Shown: positions 27,876 through 37,200, counted from the first letter of the stretch. The stretch is 64,000 nt of DNA from Pseudanabaena sp. Salubria-1 (GCA_023336205.1 JALQCR010000005.1:1-64000), one strand, 5' to 3'. Translations and numbers: made by a program. Notes: a model not told the origin generated them from the sequence alone.

Positions 27876-29030
27876 CTAGTTGCGAGAATTACTGTTAGAC
27901 ATCACCTCTACAAGTCCCCGTAGCTGTGAATCGTTGCCTCTAACATTACTATTATTGGCTTGGTTGTTGCCAAATTGCCTTTCCGCCACTTCGCCTTCCT
28001 TACCCAGCACTTTAATTGGTTGATTATTATAGCTAAGAGCTACCGACGAAGCATTACCTGCTCTAACGGAAATTTGGCGATCGCCTGACCAAACTAACTT
28101 TTTACCCTCATTCAGTACACCCTCAAACTCAGTCTGCCCATCAACAGTAATTCGCATCCAAGATTCACCTTGCATGACTATGCCAACGTTAACGGGCTTG
28201 TTGCCAACAAATTCAAAATTACTGTTGGCAAGCGTTGAACTATTGAGAGATCTATTGGTTGAAGGAAGACCACTGTTTGCCAAACCCAAGAGCATGTTGT
28301 TTAAATTAGGGTTTGCTTGCCCCAGATTAGCTTGAGAGTTTGGTTTATTAAGAATATCTGCTGAAAGAGCTTGATTTTTTATTTCTATCGGTGAAGCAGC
28401 CACAGGATTTACTAATGCGACAGGCACTGATGTACCTGTCTGCCGCAAAACTGCTAGACCACCAATTTTTGGCAACAAAATTTCTGTAGGTGCGATAGCT
28501 TTATTAGATTTTGCAGAACTTATCTGAGCTGCATCCCCAAAATTAGTTTGACTATCATTAATTTTATTAGCATCAGGTGAATTCAGGAATGTTGCTAACA
28601 GACTAACTGCCCCCGCAATTACGACAACATACAGTGCATATAAATGTAAGGGTCGCAGTTCAGCCGCAGCACTGCCTGCCCACTTTTGCTTGGGTAAAAC
28701 AGGATTTAGAGGAAAATCTTCCGAAAGATCTCCAACCCCCAAAGCATCGCCGTACTTTCGGATAAATCCACGCACATATACAGGCTCAGGCAATGAATCC
28801 ATTTGACCATCTTCGATCGCACGCAAATAGCGTTCAGAAATTAATGTAGTTGCAGTTAGATGCGGAATTGACAATTCTTTATCTTCTCGAATTCGCTTAA
28901 ATTGCGCTCCGATTTCTGCTAATTTCTCTGCTTGCTTCGAGGTTGTAATATTCACAATACTCACAGACATGTAGGAAGAGATTGGACTGACTTGCTTCAA
29001 GTTGGCTTTCAGTCGAACTTGGGCAACCAC
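27876..29030 (-). CDS. RodZ-like HTH membrane protein
   Basis: This protein has 384 residues. A cytoplasmic XRE-type helix-turn-helix occupies about residues 40-105 (IGAQFKRIREDKELSIPHLTA...ERYLRAIEDGQ and YVRGFIRKYGDALG). One membrane helix follows near 130-152 (LYALYVVVIAGAVSLLATFL). After a long Asn/Ser-rich linker comes a C-terminal DUF4115-like domain (WMRITVDGQTEFEGVLNEGKKLVWSGDRQISVRAGN). This layout is that of RodZ, which anchors the cell-shape machinery to MreB. No mre gene is near. An internal ATG at 28970 (MSVSIVNITT) is an alternative start. The IS at 29077 now lies 46 bp upstream, separating the gene from its original upstream DNA. Confidence 0.85.
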   Translation of the reverse strand: MVAQVRLKANLKQVSPISSYMSVSIVNITTSKQAEKLAEIGAQFKRIREDKELSIPHLTATTLISERYLRAIEDGQMDSLPEPVYVRGFIRKYGDALGVGDLSEDFPLNPVLPKQKWAGSAAAELRPLHLYALYVVVIAGAVSLLATFLNSPDANKINDSQTNFGDAAQISSAKSNKAIAPTEILLPKIGGLAVLRQTGTSVPVALVNPVAASPIEIKNQALSADILNKPNSQANLGQANPNLNNMLLGLANSGLPSTNRSLNSSTLANSNFEFVGNKPVNVGIVMQGESWMRITVDGQTEFEGVLNEGKKLVWSGDRQISVRAGNASSVALSYNNQPIKVLGKEGEVAERQFGNNQANNSNVRGNDSQLRGLVEVMSNSNSRN

Positions 29031-29076
29031 AAGTTCTATTTAGAGCGTCATTGGCGATTTAAGTAACCTAATGTAA

Positions 29077-30553
29077 CAGCAATTCCAAATTCAAAAAGTA
29101 GCAAGATATACAAAACCAAGAGTCTAAAAATTAACAGGAATCTGCAAAGACGGGGGCTTCATCAAGCATAAAGTCGATTAAATGTTGCCAACTCTTAAAT
29201 AAAAAGTACTTGGTAAGAGAGAGAATATCTTGAAAGAATCCTCTACGAGTGCCACGCTTACGACGAATCTCTTGATAACTGGAATCTATTAAATGTAAAA
29301 TCGTGTGAAATAGAAAAGCTAACAAATTAAGAGATAGAAGTGTCGATGACAAATGTTTTTGTCCATGACCAAAGTTATGTTCCAAGTTGTAGCCCTTGGT
29401 TTTCAACACATTGTGGTTCTCATTTTCGGTTTTCCAACGACATCTACCCGTTTCAACTACGACCGCCACATTGTCAATATTAACAGCATGATTAGTCACA
29501 AAAGCATTACGGTAGACTTCAGAATTATCAACACTATTGCGAACAGTCAGTTCACACCAGTTCACTAACAGAGAGGGTTCTTGTTCTCTTAAAGGTATCT
29601 GATTCACAAATCGATAACTATATATTTCTATAGATTTCCCCTTGCGGTGTTTAGTCGTCAAATTCTGCACTTCACCATTTTTTTCAATGTAATCTAACCA
29701 CTGATATAAACTAGGATGACTGGATGGTAAGCAGGTGAAAATGAAGTTCATATTTGCCTCTAAACAATTCTGACACATCGGTTGACGGCTATAGAGATCA
29801 TCCCCTAATAACGTAATCGCCTGTCCTTCAAAAAGATGCCCATGTTTACTAATCCAGCGTTTCGCTGCGGCTGTTTCACAATCTTGTTTCTCATGTCCAT
29901 CTTGCGGAGTGACGAATTCGGGTGGTAGAGAAATCACCTGTTCGCAACCTGGTGCAGCGATTACGGGCAAAATTGCTGTGTGTGAGTATGTTATTTTGCC
30001 ACTGCGATGATTACGGGTACTACAACATTCGCAGGATATTTTCGATGAGCTATGGTACTCCGTTCCATCTAAACAAATCAGTAAATTCCTATCCAATCTT
30101 TCATATCGTTTCAGGTGCTTTCCCATTTGCAGAAATTTATACACTTTCTCAAATACAGCGTTCAGACTCTTGGCGCTAATTAGGTCGAGGATATTGCGTA
30201 TTTGCTGGTCAGAGGGTATTTTCTCCACTCCAAATATACTTTGAACGTTATTTTTTCCACTTCGACTCTGCAATTGTCTTTGATACTCTAAAAATGATTG
30301 ACACTGCATAAAAAACATCGAGAAAGCCGACAGCATCGCATCGCTGATTTTAAATTTTGTCCCATTGCTTTCGCTTCTTGGGTCTTTTATTTTCTCTATC
30401 CCCTCTTGCAGGAAATCTAAAAAAACACTAAAAACTAAGATCGTTGGTGGCATTAACTGGATAGGATTATCATTTTTGCTATGTTTTAAGCTCTACCTTT
30501 ATCTGGTTCCTTATATCTGTATACTTTGCTGCTTTTTGAATTTGAAACTGCTG
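29077..30553 (-). mobile_element. Complete insertion sequence (1477 bp), family unresolved
   Basis: The ends share imperfect inverted repeats (CAGCARTTYCAAATTCAAAA, then GYAGCAA). They are flanked by the 9-bp direct repeat CTAATGTAA at 29068-29076 and 30554-30562. One transposase gene fills it. It inserted between the pseudouridine synthase and RodZ-like genes. Confidence 0.88.
29131..30453 (-). CDS. DDE transposase (IS4-like/ISNCY-type)
   Basis: This transposase has 440 residues. The N-terminal region has IKDPRSESNGTKFKISDAML and PSDQQIRNILD, typical of a helical DNA-binding segment. The catalytic Asp lies in LLICLDGTEYHSS and the second in ITLLGDDLYSRQPM. The Glu lies in GRCRWKTENENHNVLKTKGYNLEHNFGHG. 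A cysteine cluster (SCECCSTRNH) suggests metal binding. The C-terminal RRKRGTRRGFFQD is basic. The frame is intact, so the element may be active. The exact IS family is not certain from memory. Confidence 0.85.
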   Translation of the reverse strand: MPPTILVFSVFLDFLQEGIEKIKDPRSESNGTKFKISDAMLSAFSMFFMQCQSFLEYQRQLQSRSGKNNVQSIFGVEKIPSDQQIRNILDLISAKSLNAVFEKVYKFLQMGKHLKRYERLDRNLLICLDGTEYHSSSKISCECCSTRNHRSGKITYSHTAILPVIAAPGCEQVISLPPEFVTPQDGHEKQDCETAAAKRWISKHGHLFEGQAITLLGDDLYSRQPMCQNCLEANMNFIFTCLPSSHPSLYQWLDYIEKNGEVQNLTTKHRKGKSIEIYSYRFVNQIPLREQEPSLLVNWCELTVRNSVDNSEVYRNAFVTNHAVNIDNVAVVVETGRCRWKTENENHNVLKTKGYNLEHNFGHGQKHLSSTLLSLNLLAFLFHTILHLIDSSYQEIRRKRGTRRGFFQDILSLTKYFLFKSWQHLIDFMLDEAPVFADSC

Positions 30554-30691
30554 CTAATGTAATTATATTACCTAACCTAAAGTAATATAACATTCTGCAA
30601 AGTTTTCACAGCAAATTACTGCACTACACACTACATATCAACAGCTATATTACTTACTGTGTCTTGAGCTGAGGTGCAATGTAAATTCTTT

Positions 30692-31423
30692 TTAGATTGG
30701 ACATAATGTTTCGATTTCTTGATCGATTAGTAGTCGATATGCCCCGACCTTAAGAGTTTCAAGTGAAATAGTCGCGATCGCCACGCGATGTAATGATAAG
30801 ACAGGATGACCTAACTGCTCGGCAACCCGACGAATTTGGCGGTTGCGCCCTTCAGACAAAACTATCTGCAATTGGGTACGTGGAGTTTGGTATTTACAGC
30901 GTTCAATTTGCCGAATATTTACAGATGCAGGAAGCGTAAGTTTACCGTCAAGGATAACCCCATCTTGCCACTGTTTAATGATGCGATCGCTAGGTATATC
31001 TTTAACCCAAACCTCATAGGTCTTGGGAACATGGTGACGGGGATGCATTAGATAATTCGCAAAATCTCCATTATTAGTCAAGATCAACGCTCCACTACTG
31101 TTATAGTCCAGCCGTCCGACTGGATAAACATGTCGATACTGTGATGGCAGAATGTCTAAAACGGTCTTTCTGCCTTGAGGATCATCACAGGTGCTCATTA
31201 CGCCTATGGGCTTATTCAGTAATAGATAGACAAATTTTGGTGCATTGGTCTGGAGTAACTTGCCATCAACTTCAATGCGATCGCTTTCAGGATCGGCTTT
31301 CGTTCCTAATTCAGTAACGTTGTTCCCATTCACTGCAACCCGTCCCGCCAAAATCATCTGTTCTGCTTCTCGGCGCGAAGCAATTCCGTGTCTAGAGAGA
31401 ATTTTTTGGAGGCGATCGGGCAT
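30692..31423 (-). CDS. RsuA/RluB/E/F-family pseudouridine synthase
   Basis: This 243-residue protein has an N-terminal S4 RNA-binding domain (about 1-60: RLQKILSRHGIASRREAEQMILAGRVAVNG). The catalytic domain contains the conserved aspartate in YPVGRLDYNSSGALILTNNGDFA. KPIGVMSTCDDPQGRKTVLDILP and the C-terminal EGRNRQIRRVAEQLGHPVLSLHR are typical of the RsuA-RluB-RluE-RluF group. It isomerises a uridine in rRNA; whether the target is in 16S or 23S RNA cannot be told here, though cyanobacterial members of this length are usually called RluB-like. Confidence 0.92.
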   Translation of the reverse strand: MPDRLQKILSRHGIASRREAEQMILAGRVAVNGNNVTELGTKADPESDRIEVDGKLLQTNAPKFVYLLLNKPIGVMSTCDDPQGRKTVLDILPSQYRHVYPVGRLDYNSSGALILTNNGDFANYLMHPRHHVPKTYEVWVKDIPSDRIIKQWQDGVILDGKLTLPASVNIRQIERCKYQTPRTQLQIVLSEGRNRQIRRVAEQLGHPVLSLHRVAIATISLETLKVGAYRLLIDQEIETLCPI

Positions 31424-31581
31424 AACATTTATGAGTAAGGCTGTCAGTTTAGATGATTAGTAGGTAGTCCTCGATTATATGGTTGATGATAGGAGGCGCG
31501 TTGCTCTTTCTATCAATATCTTGGTAATTTAGGTATATTATCTGAACTGCTTCAACAAAAACTCGGATATAGAGACGAAGT

Positions 31582-32086
31582 ATGAAAACAGTCCGTGATG
31601 CTTGTCAGCCTCAATCCAATGCACTCTCAATTACGCTTAGCGATCAAACCGAGCAGCTTGGTGAATTAATTCAGGCTGAGGGTGATGGCGGTGCTTTTTT
31701 TGAGAAAACTTTTATTACGCAGGGAATGCGCGATCTGATTGATGAGGGGTTAACTCGCTTAGCTGGCAAATCATCGCAGGCAATCTTTCATCTCATACCA
31801 ATTCACGAAAGTGTGGCTACACTTTCGTGAATTAAAAAATAAACCCTGTAAGGGTTTTAAAAACACAAAATAGCGTATCTATTTGTGTTTTGGTATCAAA
31901 CAGGCGATGGGAGGGGGGAGACCCATTTGCTCGTTGGTTTTGGCTTGTTGGCAAGACATCAAGAATCACGAAAAATATACTGCGCGGGGATGTTCTATAC
32001 ATAAGCATTTGAGAATGCCGATATTGCAGCCTTTAACGGTCGTAACAATCCTGTGAATTTTTTCTGGGGCGAAATTGCTAACCAAC
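31582..32086 (+). pseudogene. DUF499 ATPase remnant, interrupted by repeat B
   Basis: The first 71 codons read MKTVRDACQPQSNALSI...EKTFITQGMRDLIDEGLTRLAGKSSQAIFHL, the N-terminus of DUF499 ATP-binding proteins found in defence loci. At the point where the Walker A region should follow, a 102-bp repeat B (31795-31896) is inserted. The code then resumes as KQAMGGG, loses one base, and continues THLLVGFGLLARHQESRKIYCAGM. It meets a TAA at 32002 and goes on as AFENADIAAFNGRN...WGEIANQL. It then stops abruptly at a junction with antidote-gene DNA. More than 800 codons expected in the family are missing. The gene is dead. Confidence 0.8.
31795..31896. mobile_element. Repeat B (102 bp MITE-like), inside DUF499 pseudogene
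   Basis: It begins ATACCAATTCACG and ends TGTTTTGGTAT, so the outer ends are inverted. Inside are three hairpins: one of arms AATTCACGAAAGTGT, one AAACCCT/AGGGTTT and one ACACAAAATAG. A similar block occurs at 3909-4011, and single pieces occur at 11461 and 62640. Confidence 0.75.
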
Positions 32087-32331
32087 TAAAGATCCTGAAA
32101 GGGCGGCTGGCTATATTACGGCAATTTTGGAGGAATCCGATCCTGAGCCTGAGTTGTTGGCTTCGGCGCTTGATGATGTAGCGATCGCATTGGGTGGTGA
32201 TGGCGATCGCACCTTGGGTAAAAGATTTTGGTGCAAGTGATAAAAGCCAAGCGGTGTATGAGGTAGCGGCTTGGTTGGATAGTTTGGGGCTAAAATTGAC
32301 GGTAAGTGTCAGGCAATTGGATCAAGCATGA
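32087..32331 (+). pseudogene. Broken copy of the addiction-module antidote gene
   Basis: From 32088 the DNA is almost identical to the intact antidote gene at 33887 (codons KDPERAAGYI...ILEESDPEPELLASALDDVAIALGGDGDR), but it lacks the first 18-20 codons and any toxin partner. A 1-base gain near 32205-32215 (ATCGCACCTTGGG for ATCGGCAATGGG) shifts the frame. With it corrected, the product continues VKDFGASDKSQAVYEVAAWLDSLGLKLTVSVRQLDQA. Its stop overlaps the hicB start as ATGA. Confidence 0.8.
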
Positions 32332-32504
32332 AATTTCAAGTTATTCTTGAGCCGAGTGAAGATCTAGGCTTTACGGTTTATGTGCCTTCTTTGCAAGGGT
32401 GTATCAGTGAAGGCGACTCTGTTGAGGAGGCTCTCGAAAATATTCATGAGGCGATCGCGCTTTATCTCGAACCTGTTGAGGATGATTTACTGATGTCTGA
32501 ATAA
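32328..32504 (+). CDS. hicB: HicB-family antitoxin, no HicA partner seen
   Basis: This 58-residue protein begins MKFQVILEPSEDLGFTVYVPSLQGCISEG and continues DSVEEALENIHEAIALYLE. That is the HicB/UPF0150 antitoxin fold that normally pairs with the small RNase HicA. It is of the short HicB type without a C-terminal DNA-binding domain. Its ATG overlaps the stop of the broken antidote gene (ATGA), so it was translationally coupled. No HicA-like (YcfA) frame lies within the flanking few hundred bases, so it is an orphan here or its partner was lost in the rearrangement. Confidence 0.85.
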   Translation: MKFQVILEPSEDLGFTVYVPSLQGCISEGDSVEEALENIHEAIALYLEPVEDDLLMSE

Positions 32505-32737
32505 GCACTGCTTCAGAAAGTTGAGCTATAGAGAATTTAAGCACTCAATATTATTTTTTGAGAAATTAGGGAACTTGTGAGATCGATCGCTTGGTCGTAG
32601 CGAGTAATCAGTTTTTGAATCATTTCTAGGTTTCGATCATTTAATTTCCTTAGGGTATTGCTTAGTCTAGTCCAGTTGAAGGAAACTTACAAAACACTAA
32701 ATTTAAGTGCCTTAACTGTTCTAATACATCTCTACTT

Positions 32738-33079
32738 ATGGAACCACACCCTAGAAATATTCAACCGTATCAAGATGCTAACGGTAATTACCCTTTTGAA
32801 AATTGGCTTACCAGATTAAGAGATCGCACTGCTAGAGTAAAAATTCAAGCTCGACTAGATCGTTTATCACTAGGAAATTTTGGGGATTCTAAGTTTGTGG
32901 GTGATGGGGTATATGAGTTGAGAATCAATTATGGCGCTGGCTATCGTATATATTTTGGACAAGTTGGTTCAAGGGTTATACTGTTGTTGTGTGCTGGCGA
33001 TAAAGGTTCTCAAGAACGCGATATTCAATTGGCTAAGTCTTATTGGAGGGACTATGCAAAGCGTAAAAGTACAGGTTAA
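32738..33079 (+). CDS. RelE/ParE-like addiction-module killer protein, copy 1
   Basis: This 113-residue protein belongs to the Gp49-like/TIGR02683 toxin family. The features are FENWLTRLRDRTARVKIQARLDRLSLGNFGDSKFVGDGVYELRINYGAGYRIYFGQ and LLLCAGDKGSQERDIQLAKSYWRDY. It probably cleaves mRNA at the ribosome like RelE. The toxin precedes the antidote, as in HigBA-type modules, and the two genes overlap by 26 bp (33054-33079). A near-copy follows at 33571 with the same layout. Confidence 0.9.
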   Translation: MEPHPRNIQPYQDANGNYPFENWLTRLRDRTARVKIQARLDRLSLGNFGDSKFVGDGVYELRINYGAGYRIYFGQVGSRVILLLCAGDKGSQERDIQLAKSYWRDYAKRKSTG

Positions 33080-33431
33080 ATCTCACGAAGATTTTTTAAT
33101 TGAGTCTCTAAAAGATCCTGAAGAAGCGGCGGCTTATGTGTCTGCTATTTTAGAAGAAGAAAAGCCTGAGCCTGAGTTATTGCCTTTATGTTTAGATCAT
33201 GTGGCGGCAGCGCTGGGTAATGAGAGCGATCGCCAATGGGTAAAAGATTTTGGCGCAAGTGATAAAAGTCAAGCGGTGTATGAGTTAGCGGCGTGGTTAG
33301 ATAGGTTGGGACTAAAGCTAACGGTGGATGTGCAGTATAGCGAGGAATTTATGGCAGATTTTCGGGAGGCTCAGCAAGATATTGAGAACGGTGATGTTGT
33401 GCTTCTGTCAAGTATTCGCCGTGATGTTTAA
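33054..33431 (+). CDS. Addiction-module antidote, copy 1
   Basis: This protein has 125 residues from the ATG at 33054; a longer in-frame extension to 32931 lies inside the toxin gene and is unlikely. It is related to TIGR02684-type antidotes: FLIESLKDPEEAAAYVSAILEE and YELAAWLDRLGLKLTVDV match the ends of that family. The middle (ALGNESDRQWVKDFGASDKSQAV) is shorter than the usual XRE helix-turn-helix. The DNA-binding function may therefore be changed. It has an extra C-terminal tail absent from copy 2 (EEFMADFREAQQDIENGDVVLLSSI). It is in operon with toxin copy 1. Confidence 0.85.
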   Translation: MQSVKVQVKSHEDFLIESLKDPEEAAAYVSAILEEEKPEPELLPLCLDHVAAALGNESDRQWVKDFGASDKSQAVYELAAWLDRLGLKLTVDVQYSEEFMADFREAQQDIENGDVVLLSSIRRDV

Positions 33432-33570
33432 GATACTTGGTCACTCAATCTCATGCTTTAAAGAAGTTGAGAATTTGTCAGATTAGATAATAGTTAATAT
33501 CAAGGGCATTTGAGGGAAGATAATATCTGTCTTAAATGTCGTTATCTGTCCCCACTCAATCATTTGTTTT

Positions 33571-33912
33571 ATGGAGTCGCAACCCAAGAAAATTCGTGAA
33601 TATACAAAGTCTGATGGATCGCGTCCTTTTACTCAGTGGCTTGATGGCTTACGCGATCGCGTGGCACAGGATAAAATAGCGGCTAGACTTAAAAGAGTAA
33701 CGCTGGGAAATTTAGGCAATTACAGATCTGTTGGTGAGGGTGTATGCGAACTCAAGATCGATTATGGTGCGGGTTATCGGGTTTATTTTGGGCAAGTTGG
33801 CTCTGTGGTGGTGCTGTTGTTGTGTGGTGGTGATAAGAGTACGCAGGATCGAGATATTAAGCTAGCTAAGGAGTATTGGAGAGATTATGCAAAGCGTGAA
33901 GGTTCCGACTAG
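33571..33912 (+). CDS. RelE/ParE-like addiction-module killer protein, copy 2
   Basis: This 113-residue protein, the same length as copy 1, has FTQWLDGLRDRVAQDKIAARLKRVTLGN and VGEGVCELKIDYGAGYRVYFGQ, then LLLCGGDKSTQDRDIKLAKEYWRDYAK. It is clearly paralogous to copy 1, and both belong to the Gp49-like toxins. The pair lies 140 bp after the copy 1 antidote. It overlaps its own antidote by 26 bp, the same as in copy 1, which supports module duplication. Confidence 0.9.
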   Translation: MESQPKKIREYTKSDGSRPFTQWLDGLRDRVAQDKIAARLKRVTLGNLGNYRSVGEGVCELKIDYGAGYRVYFGQVGSVVVLLLCGGDKSTQDRDIKLAKEYWRDYAKREGSD

Positions 33913-34192
33913 TAGAGATTATCAAGAGTATTTGGTTAATTCGCTCAAAGATCCTGAAAGGGCGGCTGGCTATATTGCGGCTATTTTGGAGGAATCCGAT
34001 CCTGAGCCTGAGTTGTTAGCTTCGGCGCTTGATGATGTGGCGATCGCATTGGGTGGTGATGGCGATCGGCAATGGGTGAAAGATTTTAGCGCAAGTGATA
34101 AAATCCAAGCAGTGTATGAGTTGGCAGCGTGGTTGGATGGTTTGGGGCTAAAGCTGACAGTGACGATGAAAAGACAGGAAAAACTTAGCTAA
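33887..34192 (+). CDS. Addiction-module antidote, copy 2
   Basis: This 101-residue protein reads SLKDPERAAGYIAAILEESDPEPELLASALDDVAIALGGDGDRQWVKDFSASDKIQAV followed by YELAAWLDGLGLKLTVTM. It lacks the C-terminal extension of copy 1. The nucleotide sequence is nearly the same as the broken copy at 32087-32331 over about 120 bp. The broken copy therefore derives from this lineage, not from copy 1. The type IIG gene begins 45 bp downstream. Confidence 0.87.
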   Translation: MQSVKVPTSRDYQEYLVNSLKDPERAAGYIAAILEESDPEPELLASALDDVAIALGGDGDRQWVKDFSASDKIQAVYELAAWLDGLGLKLTVTMKRQEKLS

Positions 34193-34236
34193 ATGTTAAG
34201 ATACTAAGTAATTGTCTGTAAATTGCACTTTTGTAG

Positions 34237-37200
34237 ATGTCTATAGCTAAGCCACGCCATCATCGACTATTTCAAAGCAAGACTGTTGAAAGGCAGCGAG
34301 AGAAGTTTTTGGGTGAACCTAAGAATTTCTTAGCACTTCATAAAATTGTGTTGAAATGGATTGAGACTCTAAAGGATGGGAAATTAGACGATGTGAAGGA
34401 AGTTTCTTTGCATGGCGAATTTCTGAATGATTTATTTCGGGATGTGTTGGGCTATCGATCGCTGATTCAAGGTAAGGCGCAAACATGGGAAGTTCATGCG
34501 GAAACAGCGATCGCTGATGATGGTGGCTCGGCGGATGGGGCTTTAGGATTTTTTGCGGTAGGAAAAAAGGGTAAGGGGAAACTAGAGGGGCGGATTGTTG
34601 CGCCGATTGAGTTGAAGGGGGCAAAGACGGATTTAGATCGGCGGACAGCGAGCCGTCCTGAGTCACCTGTGGATCAGGGCTGGCGCTATGCCAGAAATAC
34701 GGATAATTGCGATTGGTTTATTGTCTCGAATTATCGTGAGATTCGGCTTTATCATACGAGCAAAAATTTTAGCTATTACGAATCCTTTGATTTAGAAGAA
34801 TTAGCGGATCTTAATGAGTTTAGGAAATTCTATTTTCTGTTTTGTCGTCAGAATTTTTTGCCAATTACTAAAGAGGCGAAATTCTCGAAGATTGATGAGC
34901 TTTTTGCGGCTTCAACTAAGGCAGAAATAGAGATTACAAAAGAGTTGTATGCGGAATATAGTCAGTTACGGGGACAGTTGTTTGAAGATTTTGCGGCTCT
35001 CAAGCTGAATAAAACTAAGTATTCATCGGATGTGTTGATTGAGAAGGCACAGAAGTTATTAGATCGGGTAATTTTTGTTTGCTTTTGTGAAGATAAAGGG
35101 CTGATTGATAAGCGCAATATTTTGATGGAAGCCTATGAGTCGGGTAAGGCGTTTAATAGCTCTTGGAATAATTTTAAGCAGGTATTTCGATGGATTGATG
35201 TGGGAAATGATGATCCACCAATTGAGGGCTATAACGGTGGTTTGTTTGAGTATGATGCGATTTTAGACGAGGTTTTAAAAATTGATAGTTTGCGCTGTCA
35301 GCAGTTGGCAAGATTGGGACGCTATGATTTTGATTCGGAAGTATCGGTAGATATTTTGGGGCATATTTTCGAGCAGTCGATCGCTGATTTAGAAGAGTTA
35401 CAGCGACAAGCAACAGGTGTTAAAACTGATAAAAAAGAGGCAAAAAACAAGAGTAAGCGAAAGGTTCAGGGGGTTTACTATACTCCTGCTTATATTACGA
35501 AATATATTTTGGAGGTCAGTCTAGGAGAGTATTTAGAGCGTAGGCGTTTAGAGGTTGAGACTGAGGATGAATTGCAATCTTTACGAGCCTATTTGCAGGT
35601 TTTGCAAAATCTCAAAGTGATTGATCCTGCTTGCGGTTCGGGGGCATTTTTGATTGCGTCTTATGAGTATCTATTTAATGAGTACAGCTTGATTAATCAA
35701 CAAATTGTGGGTTTGGGTGGGAAGGCTTTAAGCGCTGATAAAATTAAGCGTTTGATTTTGACAAATAATCTCTATGGGGTGGATTTGTCGCCTGAGTCGG
35801 TGGGGATTACGAAATTATCGTTATGGTTGCATACGGCGGAACGGAAGCAAAAATTAGAGAATCTCGATCGCAATATTAAGGTGGGAAATTCGTTAGTTAA
35901 CGATCGCAAGTTGAGCGATCGCGCTTTTGATTGGGAAAAGGAATTTCCTGATGTGTTTGCGGTTGGTGGTTTTGATGTGGCGATCGGCAATCCGCCCTAT
36001 GTGCGTCAGGAATATATTTCACCGATTAAGCCCTATTTGCAAAAGCATTATCAGTCCTATGATGGTGCGGCGGATCTCTATGCCTATTTCTATGAGAAGG
36101 GTGTTCAGATTCTCAAGCCTGATGGGATTTTGTCCTATATCGTGACGAATAAATGGCTACGCTCTGGTTATGGTGAGGCATTGAGGCGCTTTTTTACGCA
36201 GCATACTCTATTTGAGAAGATTATCGATTTTGGTCATGCGCCAATTTTTCAAGATGCGGATACATTTCCTTGTATTGTGTCGTTGAGAAAAAGTATTCCA
36301 AATCAGACCCACGGACAAGATTTATCTAGCCCCCCTAGCCCCCCAATTCTGGGGGGAACAGAGAGTTCTAATCTTTCAAAGTCCCCCAGTATTGGGGGAT
36401 TTAGGGGGCAAGATAGCTTTAATAATTCAGAAGAAGATTATGTGCAAATCTGCTCAGTGCCACGGGAGGAGTTAGAGAAAATCAATCTGACGCAATATGT
36501 GAGGAAAAATGCTTTTCCTGTAGTTTGGTCGCGCTTTAGCGAAAAAGCATGGAGTTTAGAATCTCCTGCCGTTGAGAATCTCATGCAAAAAATTAAATCA
36601 GTGGGAATTCCACTTAAAGATTTTGCAGGTATGAAACCTTATCGTGGACTTCTTACAGGATTTAATGAAGCGTTTCTAATTGATAACGATACAAAACAAA
36701 AACTAGTTCAAGATGATCCCAAATGTGCCGAAATCATTAAACCTTACCTAAGAGGTCAAGATATTAAACGCTGGAATCCTGAATGGGCTGATCTTTGGAT
36801 TATTTTGATTAAATCTAGTGCAAATTATGAATGGTCATGGTCAAAAGCAGAAACTGAAGACGAAGCAGAAATAATCCTATCGAAAACTTATCGATCAATT
36901 TACAAGCATCTTAAATCCTTTGAACCTCAACTTCGTAAACGCCTAGATCAAGGTCGCTACTGGTGGGAATTGAGAGCTTGTGTTTATTACGATGTATTTG
37001 AAAAATCAAAAATTATCTGGAAAGATCTTTCAACCTATTCAGAATTTTGCTTTGATAATACTGGTATTTTTACCAATGACTTATATTTTATTTTGTCATC
37101 TAAGGATATTTGGACATTATCAGTTCTTAATTCTCCATTAATGTGGAGTTATCTACACCGCTTAGCAATGCACGCAATTAACGATACTATTCGACTGAAG

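Noticed and set aside
32931..33053. Longer start for antidote copy 1
   Set aside because: The extension lies wholly in the toxin gene, and copy 2 starts at the equivalent of 33054 with an identical overlap.
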